A stretch of 64,000 nucleotides of DNA, taken from Candidatus Zixiibacteriota bacterium (GTDB lineage Bacteria > Zixibacteria > MSB-5A5 > GN15 > JACZUZ01). How positions within the stretch are numbered: position 1 is the first letter of the stretch; the number at the start of each line of letters is the position of its first letter. Location: positions 62,001-126,000 of the forward strand of contig JAJRPM010000004.1 in assembly GCA_024280775.1 (NCBI GenBank), read 5' to 3'. The position numbers and the translations under genes are program-made. This document shows positions 18,085 through 26,172 of this stretch, piece by piece. The notes beneath the pieces are model-generated. The model did no database searches. It was not told the DNA's origin and saw nothing but the letters and a program-made list of their open reading frames with translations.

Positions 18085-20055
18085 ATGACCAAATCAGAAG
18101 AAACAAATCAGCGTGCATCCGGAAGAGTGGAAACCTACTCTCCGCCGCCTTGGGCGAAAGATGCGCATACACCATCCTTTGCTGAATATCAAAAGCGCTG
18201 GCAAGAGTCCATTAATGACCCGGAAAAATTCTGGGGCAAACTGGCAAGCGAATTGGTTTGGGACAAAGACTATGACAAGGTTCTTGAATGGAATCGTCCC
18301 TTTGCCAAGTGGTTTACCGGCGGCAAACTAAACGCCTCTGTGCAATGTCTCGATAAGTTTCAGGACACAGAGACCTTTGATAAGACAGCGTTAATCTGGA
18401 TAGGCGAACCGGGAGAGCGCCGCGAAATCACTTATCGTCAGTTGCACGAAGAAGTGAATCAATTCGCCGCTGGACTCAAAGAGCTGGGTTATCAAAAGGG
18501 TGATCGCGTGGCTATCTATTTGCCGATGATTCCCGAATTGGTAGTAGCTACATTGGCCTGCGCCCGAATTGGCGCGATTCACACAGTTATTTTTGCAGGG
18601 TTCTCTGCTGATTCAATTCGTGACAGAGTGGAAGATTCAGGGGCGACATTGGTAATCACTTCTGATGGCGCATGGCGACGTGGTTCTAAAATCTTGTTGA
18701 AGAATATTGTTGATGACGCTCTGGGGCAGATAGACTCTGTTAAGAATGTTGTAGTGGTTCAACGCAATACTGAGAATCTCGAAGAGTTCACTCATTCGAT
18801 GACTCCCGATCGTGACACCTACTACACTAAAGTCATATCAACCGGCCCGGCAACTTGTGAGCCTGAGTCTATGGACTCCGAGGATCCGCTATTTATTCTC
18901 TATACCTCAGGGACAACCGGCAAACCCAAAGGTATTTATCACACACACGCCGGTTACCTTTTAGGAACCATGATTTCCACCCGCGAAGTATTTGATTTGA
19001 AGAGTAATGATGTCTTCTGGTGCACTGCCGATGTGGGATGGATTACCGGTCATAGCTATATCATTTACGGCCCAATGCAAAATGGCGTTACCCAGGTGAT
19101 GTATGAAGGCGCTCCGAACTTTCCTAATCCGGACAGGTTCTGGGAAATTGTCGCCGCCGAAAAAGTTTCCATTTTTTATACGGCCCCCACTGCAATTAGA
19201 GCGTTTATGAAATGGGGCGACAACTGGCCGCAGAAACATGACCTCTCGTCACTACGTCTACTGGGAACAGTCGGCGAGCCAATAAACCCTGAGGCCTGGC
19301 GCTGGTATCACAAGACTATCGGAGCTGAACGTTGTCCAATTGTCGATACTTGGTGGCAAACCGAAACCGGTACTATTTCACTAACCCCGTTGCCGGGAGC
19401 CACGACCACCAAACCCGGGTCGGCTACCTTTCCATTTTACGGGATTGACGCTGTCATACTCGATGAGGCTGGCGAGGAGCTACAAACCGGACAAGGCCTG
19501 TTGGCGATTCGTAAACCCTGGCCGGCAATGATGCGCGGGATTTGGGGCGACGAACAGCGCTACCGAGATACTTATTGGTCGAAGTGGGGCGGTAAGTATT
19601 ACTTCCCCGGTGACGGCGCTTTTCGTGACGATGACGGATATTTCTGGATTGTGGGGCGAGTAGACGATGTGGTCAACACCTCCGGACATCGCATTGGAAC
19701 AGCCGAACTCGAAAGCGCATTTGTGGAACATGAAACAGTTACTGAAGCGGCGGTTATTGGAATTCCGCATGAGATAAAAGGTGAAGGATTGGTGGGTTTT
19801 GTCACCTTGCGCGATGGCAATGAACCATCGGAGGAGCTAGCGGTTGAATTACGAGCCTGGATTGGTGAAAAAATTGGCAGTTTTGCAAAACCCGAACGTG
19901 TCATATTTGCCGCGGATTTGCCGAAAACACGTTCAGGGAAGATTATGCGTAGATTACTGCGCGATGTAGCCACCGGAAAGGCGCTGGGCGATGTTACTAC
20001 CCTGGCAGACCCGGGGGTAATGAATGAATTACGTGAACAATATCAGGACGACTAA
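18085..20055 (+). CDS. acs: Acetyl-CoA synthetase (AMP-forming)
   Basis: A 656-residue enzyme making acetyl-CoA from acetate, ATP and CoA. The AMP-binding P-loop YTSGTTGKPKG (from about residue 272), the later DTWWQTETG motif, and the C-terminal TRSGKIMRRLLR with the acetylatable catalytic Lys (about K619) are all present, and the length matches the family. The N-terminus (ASGRVETYSPPPWAKDAH) and FWGKLASELVWDKDYDKVL are typical of acetate/propionate-type synthetases. The ATG at 18085 has no obvious Shine-Dalgarno. An APC permease follows after only 8 bases, suggesting a two-gene operon. Confidence 0.97.
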   Translation: MTKSEETNQRASGRVETYSPPPWAKDAHTPSFAEYQKRWQESINDPEKFWGKLASELVWDKDYDKVLEWNRPFAKWFTGGKLNASVQCLDKFQDTETFDKTALIWIGEPGERREITYRQLHEEVNQFAAGLKELGYQKGDRVAIYLPMIPELVVATLACARIGAIHTVIFAGFSADSIRDRVEDSGATLVITSDGAWRRGSKILLKNIVDDALGQIDSVKNVVVVQRNTENLEEFTHSMTPDRDTYYTKVISTGPATCEPESMDSEDPLFILYTSGTTGKPKGIYHTHAGYLLGTMISTREVFDLKSNDVFWCTADVGWITGHSYIIYGPMQNGVTQVMYEGAPNFPNPDRFWEIVAAEKVSIFYTAPTAIRAFMKWGDNWPQKHDLSSLRLLGTVGEPINPEAWRWYHKTIGAERCPIVDTWWQTETGTISLTPLPGATTTKPGSATFPFYGIDAVILDEAGEELQTGQGLLAIRKPWPAMMRGIWGDEQRYRDTYWSKWGGKYYFPGDGAFRDDDGYFWIVGRVDDVVNTSGHRIGTAELESAFVEHETVTEAAVIGIPHEIKGEGLVGFVTLRDGNEPSEELAVELRAWIGEKIGSFAKPERVIFAADLPKTRSGKIMRRLLRDVATGKALGDVTTLADPGVMNELREQYQDD

Positions 20056-20063
20056 ATATCAGC

Positions 20064-21872
20064 ATGGATAAATCAGTGATACACACTTCCGGTGATGGCG
20101 CAGCAATAACCGACGTGCGTGAAGCCAAAGACAAGGAACGCGAAAGCCGCAAGCTCGGCGAGTTAGCGGCGACCGCAATTTGCGGTAATGATATTACCTC
20201 TTCCTGCTTGTATGTCTCAGCGCTCTCTATTGTCTACGCCGGGCGCTGGGCGCCTTTGTCACTGTTGATCGTAGCAGGAGTGCTCTATTTCTTCCGCTCC
20301 ATTTACTCTGAGGTAGTTGGCTCTTTGCCGCTAAATGGCGGGGCGTACAACGCATTGCTCAACACCACCAGCAAGTTTCGCGCGTCAATTGCCGCTTGCC
20401 TGACAATTCTCTCATACATGGCCACCGCGGTTATTTCCGCTAGTGAAGGTATGCACTATGTAAGCTCTCTCTGGCATGGACTGCCAGTGATAGAAGCAAC
20501 AATCGGATTGTTGGCGCTATTTATGGTCTTATCAATTATCGGTATAAGTGAATCATCAAAGGTTGCAACCGCGATATTCATTTTCCATTTAGTGTCACTA
20601 ACGGTACTCGTCGTAGTCGGAGGGTCATATGTCGCCCTCAATGGGATTGACACTCTGGTAGCCAACCTATCCACACCAACTGAAGACGGTTTCATCCTGG
20701 CGATTTTCTTTGGATTCTCGGCGGCAATGCTGGGTATTTCAGGTTTCGAGAGTTCATCAAACTTTGTCGAAGAACAAAAACGCGGCGTTTTCCCCAAAAC
20801 TTTGCGAAACATGTGGATTGCGGTTTCCGTCTTTAACCCGCTCATTGCCTTCCTGGCGCTGGCTCTACTACCTATCAATGAAGTAGTACAAAACCAGGAA
20901 GCCTTGCTGTCGCACATGGGATTCCTTTCAGGAGGAAGCACCTTGCAATGGATTATCAGCATTGACGCGGCCTTGGTGCTTAGCGGAGCTGTGCTCACGA
21001 GCTTTATCGGTGTGAATGGGCTGGTGCGTAGAATGACTCTCGATAGATGTTTGCCTCAATTCTTATTGAAAACGAATAGCCGCGGTTCAACGCATCGGAT
21101 TATTATCGGTTTCTTCCTGCTGGCGGTTTCGATTCTTCTGATAACAGCCGGTGACATTAAGGCTCTGGCAGGTGTATACACGATTTCATTTCTAGGAGTA
21201 ATGGCCCTCTTTGCGCTAGGTAATATCCTCCTGAAGGTTAAACGCGCGCGTCTGCCTCGTCCTACCCGCGCAAGTTGGCCGGCGATACTCATGGGTATGA
21301 CCGCGGTGCTCGCAGGTTTAGTTGGAAATGCTATCATGAATCCCCAATATCTGAAAATATTTCTCCAATACTTCATCCCCACATTTCTCATTGTGACGAT
21401 TATGCTAACGCGTATCGACCTGCTAAAAGCCACGCTGTACCTCATTCGCACCGCAATCGCGTCATTCATCAGACCAATGGGCGCTATGACCGAATCAATC
21501 CGCAGTCGAATTGAGCAAATAAACTCTCAGCAGGTAGTGTTCTTCACTCGCGGTGACAATGTCGCGAACCTGAACAACGCTATGCTATACATCCTGCGCA
21601 ATGAACATTCCAGTCGTGTCAAAATTGTCACTGTGGTAAATGACAAATCCGAAGTGCCACCAAAGCTGGAAAAGGATTTGGAGTTCCTCGATGAGGCATA
21701 CCCGGCGATTGACATTGAGTTCCTGGTTCTCGAAGCCCGCTTCAACCCCAGCCTGATTCAAGAGCTTTCAGAGAAGTGGAACATCCCGACCAATCTCATG
21801 TTCATCGGCTCTCCGGGCAAGACTTTCCCCTACGGTCTCGCTGAACTTGGCGGCGTGCGATTGATTATCTAG
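20064..21872 (+). CDS. APC-superfamily permease with cytosolic C-terminal domain
   Basis: A 602-residue inner-membrane transporter. About twelve hydrophobic segments span residues 45-470. The first helix region LAATAICGNDITSSCLYVSA and the SGFESSSNFVEEQKRG motif after helix 6 resemble amino acid/polyamine APC permeases. About 120 residues follow the last span and look like a soluble alpha/beta domain (VVFFTRGDNVANLNNAML, HSSRVKIVTVVND), reminiscent of regulatory domains on some APC and cation transporters. The gene starts 8 bases after acs and probably shares its transcript, so the substrate may feed acetyl-CoA metabolism. That is inference only, and the substrate cannot be read from sequence. 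Confidence 0.85.
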   Translation: MDKSVIHTSGDGAAITDVREAKDKERESRKLGELAATAICGNDITSSCLYVSALSIVYAGRWAPLSLLIVAGVLYFFRSIYSEVVGSLPLNGGAYNALLNTTSKFRASIAACLTILSYMATAVISASEGMHYVSSLWHGLPVIEATIGLLALFMVLSIIGISESSKVATAIFIFHLVSLTVLVVVGGSYVALNGIDTLVANLSTPTEDGFILAIFFGFSAAMLGISGFESSSNFVEEQKRGVFPKTLRNMWIAVSVFNPLIAFLALALLPINEVVQNQEALLSHMGFLSGGSTLQWIISIDAALVLSGAVLTSFIGVNGLVRRMTLDRCLPQFLLKTNSRGSTHRIIIGFFLLAVSILLITAGDIKALAGVYTISFLGVMALFALGNILLKVKRARLPRPTRASWPAILMGMTAVLAGLVGNAIMNPQYLKIFLQYFIPTFLIVTIMLTRIDLLKATLYLIRTAIASFIRPMGAMTESIRSRIEQINSQQVVFFTRGDNVANLNNAMLYILRNEHSSRVKIVTVVNDKSEVPPKLEKDLEFLDEAYPAIDIEFLVLEARFNPSLIQELSEKWNIPTNLMFIGSPGKTFPYGLAELGGVRLII

Positions 21873-22015
21873 GCCAGTTACCCGACTTATCAGCTAGACA
21901 CTGTCAGCCAGGAGCCGTATCTGGATCGTATAAATCTACGATACTTCTATTTCTGCATTTCCGATGTAAATCGTCATGTTGCCTCTATGAGTCATGTCTA
22001 GTAATTAGTACTGAT

Positions 22016-22044
22016 ATACGAATCAAATCCCCTCAAATTCGTAT
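22016..22044. promoter_or_regulatory. Inverted repeat ATACGAAT-N13-ATTCGTAT
   Basis: A perfect 8-base inverted repeat with a 13-base spacer, about 115-143 bases upstream of the sigma-54 -24 element. The position and dyad geometry suit an enhancer-type activator site for an NtrC-family protein. That role is inference. Confidence 0.4.
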
Positions 22045-22158
22045 TATCTGCGTCAATAACAGCCGCTCCCATTTACAACGTGGCTCAACTATACTCTAAG
22101 TGACTATTGACTGGCATGTTATGATCTGCTAGCTATATCATTGCCATGTGCCAGGCTC

Positions 22159-22174
22159 TGGCATGAGCATTGCT
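22159..22174 (+). promoter_or_regulatory. Sigma-54 (-24/-12) promoter
   Basis: The sequence TGGCATGAGCATTGCT matches every defined position of the sigma-54 consensus TGGCAYRNNNNTTGCW, with the GG and GC at the required spacing. It points to the secreted protein gene starting at 22294, giving a leader of about 110 bases. The upstream half overlaps a small palindrome (TGCCAG-GCT-CTGGCA). Confidence 0.75.
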
Positions 22175-22293
22175 TGTTGTATAACTTAGCCTTGGGTCTT
22201 TTGCCCAGAAATGGCCACCATGCCCATTGAATATTGAACATTGAATATGGAAGCATGGTTCTTTGACAAACAATCACTTCGGAGGTTAGACCG

Positions 22294-25131
22294 GTGAGAA
22301 AACCCAGTTTAGCTGTATTGTCCTCAGATTTGCTTTTAGCGCTAAATGAATCGAACAATTCCCAAACTCTGAAACGCAAACCAGCAGTTAATTCAGGAAC
22401 AATGTCAGCTTATCTGTTGACGACTTTTATCGCTCTACTTGTATTGATACTTTTGCTACCGCTATCGAGTACAGCTCGCTCGCTCTATGATGCGAGCCAA
22501 CAAAAGCAGGAAACCCAAGTACTGACAAAGGCTACAGCCGGGATCCCATTCATCACCACAGCAGTGCACAGAGTCGGGCAACTCTCGATGACCGTTTCCA
22601 ACAAAGGCACGTTTGGAACCGGATTTCTTGATAATCCAACCGGCCCCGACGGCGGACGAGCTCCATCGGCGGAATATCCTATTAACTCAGGAATTGAATA
22701 CTTGTTTGCCGGAGCCTTGTGGATTGGCGCGGTGGTCGGACGTGACACAGTAGTTAGCACCGGCGCCGACGGCTGGCGCTCCACTGGTCAGGAGCTTAAT
22801 CCCGCGAGCTTAGATGAACAAATATCCAACGGCGAAGAGATGAAGATGCGTTCAATCAGTGACCCCGAGGACCCGGAGTTCTCTCTTGCCAAATCTCAAG
22901 AGGACATCACTTCAGTATACTTCGACACGCTAACAGTTGGTTTACCCAGCGATCAGTTCAATACAAACCATGTCCCGCTAGGTATAAAAGTTCGCGAGAC
23001 AACTTACGCCTGGAGCTATGACTACGCCGACGACTTCGTATTGTTCGACTACAAGATAACGAACATCTCATCACGCACTTTGGAAAAAGTGTATATGGGT
23101 ATTTATGTCGACGGCGATGTGGGCCATACTGCAACTCTATCAAACGGCCAAGGCGCACAGGACGATATTTGCGGATTCCGTCTGGCAGTGGATCAACTAA
23201 ACATCCGCAGATCAAAATGTGATTTCACCGACACAATTCGCATCGCCTGGATAGCCGACAATGACGGCAACGGTTCTGAGGTTCCAATCGTGCCTACTTC
23301 GAAAAGCGAATATATCCGGGCAACTGATCCAACTGGTGTAACAGGAACTCGTGTAGTGCGGACACCTTCGGACTCGCTGGATTTCTCCTTCAACTGGTGG
23401 GTGTCAAATGGTAATGCGCCCCTGGACTTTGGACCGCGACTGAAAGGAACCAATGATGACCCGTTCCGTGATTTCGGCGGGTTCCTCGGCACACCTGAAG
23501 GTGACAAGAACAAGTATTACATCATGAGCCACGAAGAATTCGATTATGACCAACTATTCTCCTCGGTAAATTTCACTTCCGAAGGCTGGCTTCCGCCCGG
23601 CCCGCAATCGTCGGATATTTCCAACGGATTCGACACGCGCTATTTGCTTTCATTCGGCCCCTTCATAGTATTCCCCGGCGAAACATTACCTATCACTTTT
23701 GCCTATGTCGCCGGTGAAAAGTTTCACACAGACCCACAGGCTATGCGCAAGCTCTTCACCGGATTTCAACCTGAGCGCTATGCTGAACAACTCAACTTCA
23801 AACAACTGGGCACCAACGCGCAATGGGCTTCGTGGATTTACGATAACCCCGGAGTGGACACCGACGGTGACGGATACTATGGGAGATTCCGAGTTTGTAT
23901 CAATGACTCAAATATGATAGACACAGTCCTGGATACTTTCTATAGTGACGATTCCTCGATTATCGATTCTATCATTCCGCGAGAATTCTTCATTGATGTA
24001 GACACAATATTTTTCGAAGGCGACGGTGTGCCAGACTTCCGCGGAGCCAGTCCGCCACCGGAGCCAACCGTCCGCCTTGAGCCTTTGCCAGGCAAGATAA
24101 TTGTTCGGTGGAATGGACTCCGCTCTGAAACTACCCCTGATCCATTCAGTGATGCGCTGGATTTCGAGGGCTATCGAGTGTATTTGGGATTAAACAACCG
24201 CATCACAGACATGGTCCTGCAATCTTCATACGACAAAGAAAACTACACTCACTTCTTCTTCGATGCGACAACCGAAACATGGATAATCGCCGGACCGCCG
24301 CAAACTCTGCAGGAGATTCGATTGCTATATGCCAACAACAATCCTGACTACAACCCATTGGACAATGACATAAGCACACCTCTACGATTCGGAGATTCAC
24401 TGTTCTATTTTGTAGCGCAGGATTTCAACCGTAACGACCTATCAGATGAAACCGAGATCCATAAACCGGCAAAGTATCGAAACGCCCCCTACCCGCATAC
24501 TACCTTCATAGACTCAGCCTTTACTAGTGATACCTTCCTGGTAGATGAAACACGCGGAGACACAACCTTCTATCCGGGAGGAGAACTTACTGAGGACGGC
24601 AAATATTTCAAATATTTCGAATATGAATACACACTGGATAACTTATTATCATCGCAACGGTATTTCGCATCAGTGACAGCTTTCGATTTTGGCGCCCCGG
24701 AATCCGGTCTTGCGGCTCTGGAAACCAGCCCGCTATTCAATGTAGTCTCCGAATTCCCACAGTATTCCACGGACTCCATTCTTGCTATGAATCTCGGAGT
24801 CTCAGTCTATCCCAATCCCTACCGAATTGACGGCAACTATCGAGAAGCCGGATTTGAGGGTCGAGGACAGAATGAGTTCCCTGATGAAAGAGTTCGCGCT
24901 ATTCACTTTACCAACTTGCCGCCGGTTTGCTCTATAAGCATTTTCTCTCTCGATGGAGACTTGATACGCAGATTTGAACATGACACCGCGCCGAACTCGC
25001 CGGAGAGCATGCATGATTCATGGGACTTGGTGACACGAAACATTCAGATGATTGTTAGCGGAATATATTACTGGACCGTGGAAGAGCCTGATGGCAAAGT
25101 GCAAATGGGAAAATTTGTAATAATTATGTAG
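22294..25131 (+). CDS. Large secreted protein with FlgD/T9SS-like C-terminal domain
   Basis: A 945-residue exported protein of unknown function. A GTG start at 22294 is supported by GGAGG 8 bases upstream. The N-terminus has about 40 polar residues, then a hydrophobic segment (MSAYLLTTFIALLVLILLLP, near 37-56). The body contains repeated beta-rich domains, DTDGDGYYGRF, and a fibronectin-like region near 600-690. The C-terminus runs VSVYPNPYRIDGNYREAGFEG to a final GKFVIIM, the pattern of FlgD-like/type IX-like sorting domains. It is preceded by a sigma-54 promoter, so expression is probably activator-dependent. It is convergent with the GT2 gene 24 bases downstream. Confidence 0.82.
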   Translation: MRKPSLAVLSSDLLLALNESNNSQTLKRKPAVNSGTMSAYLLTTFIALLVLILLLPLSSTARSLYDASQQKQETQVLTKATAGIPFITTAVHRVGQLSMTVSNKGTFGTGFLDNPTGPDGGRAPSAEYPINSGIEYLFAGALWIGAVVGRDTVVSTGADGWRSTGQELNPASLDEQISNGEEMKMRSISDPEDPEFSLAKSQEDITSVYFDTLTVGLPSDQFNTNHVPLGIKVRETTYAWSYDYADDFVLFDYKITNISSRTLEKVYMGIYVDGDVGHTATLSNGQGAQDDICGFRLAVDQLNIRRSKCDFTDTIRIAWIADNDGNGSEVPIVPTSKSEYIRATDPTGVTGTRVVRTPSDSLDFSFNWWVSNGNAPLDFGPRLKGTNDDPFRDFGGFLGTPEGDKNKYYIMSHEEFDYDQLFSSVNFTSEGWLPPGPQSSDISNGFDTRYLLSFGPFIVFPGETLPITFAYVAGEKFHTDPQAMRKLFTGFQPERYAEQLNFKQLGTNAQWASWIYDNPGVDTDGDGYYGRFRVCINDSNMIDTVLDTFYSDDSSIIDSIIPREFFIDVDTIFFEGDGVPDFRGASPPPEPTVRLEPLPGKIIVRWNGLRSETTPDPFSDALDFEGYRVYLGLNNRITDMVLQSSYDKENYTHFFFDATTETWIIAGPPQTLQEIRLLYANNNPDYNPLDNDISTPLRFGDSLFYFVAQDFNRNDLSDETEIHKPAKYRNAPYPHTTFIDSAFTSDTFLVDETRGDTTFYPGGELTEDGKYFKYFEYEYTLDNLLSSQRYFASVTAFDFGAPESGLAALETSPLFNVVSEFPQYSTDSILAMNLGVSVYPNPYRIDGNYREAGFEGRGQNEFPDERVRAIHFTNLPPVCSISIFSLDGDLIRRFEHDTAPNSPESMHDSWDLVTRNIQMIVSGIYYWTVEEPDGKVQMGKFVIIM

Positions 25132-25155
25132 CTAGGAAGGGCTGCGGTTAATTCT

Positions 25156-26151
25156 TTAGTCTTTACGCTCTTCCGATTTGGAATTTTCACGGTCACGCAC
25201 TATTGCCAACAGTGATTCACGAGTAGCGCCGATTTCTTCTCGAATCCCAGTTAACGCTTCAGCAAGCAACCCGAGAATGAAGAAACCAAGTCCTACACCA
25301 GCAAGTAACATGATAAGAAACAAGTAGGCTCGGTTGCCAACACCTAGAACGAATCGCTCGTAAAATGCGTAGATTGCAGTCAATACAGCAAGTAGAAAAC
25401 AAAACGCGGCGGCCCCACCGAAAAGCATCAAAGGCTTCTTCAGAAAACTAATCTGGAATTTGACAGCCAACATATCAAGAATCCCGATTGGGATTCGCCA
25501 AATGCTGGTGAACTTCGATGCGCCCCATTGGCGCGGATACAAAGTGACTTTCACTTCGTCAATCACATAGCCTTCCTCGGCGGCCATAACTACCAAATAG
25601 CGATGCCAATCCCGGCGCAAAAACATGCGCTCGACAATTTCAGAGCGAAAAGCCTTTACCGAATTGAGGTCATGAACCTTGGTGCGGAAAATCATCCGGC
25701 TTAGGACATTGTAAATACTAGAGACAAAACGCTTCTTGTACTTCCCCTGCTTCCAACCGGTGACTACATCGGCCCCCTCACGAATTTTCTCTATCATCGC
25801 TGGGATATCATGCGGCAAGAATTGCAAATCCGCCGGATAGAACACATAGACATTCCCCTGGGCGGCGGCGAACCCGGTTTGCAGGGCGGCGGTTAATCCA
25901 CGATTTCTGGAATGCGAACAAACTCGAATAAATGAATAGCGCCTTGCCTGTTCCTGAATTTTCTGCAACGTATCATCAGTCGAACCATCATTGATAAGAA
26001 CCAGCTCGCCGGGGAATGACGCTGAAGCAAACATCTCGTCAAAAAGCTCGCATAGCTCCTCGATATTACCGGATTCATTCATAGCCGGAATAACAACCGA
26101 GACAAACAATTCGTCGCTACTTCCGATTTGATTTGGTAGTGTCTTATCCAT
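25156..26151 (-). CDS. Membrane-anchored GT2 (polyprenyl-phosphate sugar transferase, ArnC/GtrB-like)
   Basis: A 331-residue GT2 enzyme with a catalytic domain of about 235 residues (VSVVIPAMNESGNIEELCEL, VLINDGSTDDTLQKI, VFYPADLQFLPHDI) followed by two transmembrane helices (about 240-265 and 275-300) and a charged tail. This layout is typical of GtrB/ArnC/DPM enzymes that load a sugar on undecaprenyl phosphate at the inner membrane. It is encoded 21 bases downstream of a GT39-like membrane glycosyltransferase on the same strand. The two would form a donor-loading and donor-using pair. Confidence 0.9.
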   Translation of the reverse strand: MDKTLPNQIGSSDELFVSVVIPAMNESGNIEELCELFDEMFASASFPGELVLINDGSTDDTLQKIQEQARRYSFIRVCSHSRNRGLTAALQTGFAAAQGNVYVFYPADLQFLPHDIPAMIEKIREGADVVTGWKQGKYKKRFVSSIYNVLSRMIFRTKVHDLNSVKAFRSEIVERMFLRRDWHRYLVVMAAEEGYVIDEVKVTLYPRQWGASKFTSIWRIPIGILDMLAVKFQISFLKKPLMLFGGAAAFCFLLAVLTAIYAFYERFVLGVGNRAYLFLIMLLAGVGLGFFILGLLAEALTGIREEIGATRESLLAIVRDRENSKSEERKD

Positions 26152-26172
26152 GATATATTAAGTATCGGCTAT

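Larger units (their letters stand above)
21873..22293. other. Intergenic region with sigma-54 promoter
   Basis: About 420 bases between the APC permease and the 945-residue secreted protein. It holds an 8-base inverted repeat at 22016-22044, a sigma-54 promoter match at 22159-22174, a small duplication (ttgaatat-tgaaca-ttgaatat) near 22227-22248 and a ribosome site at 22281-22285. No gene is seen. Confidence 0.6.
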
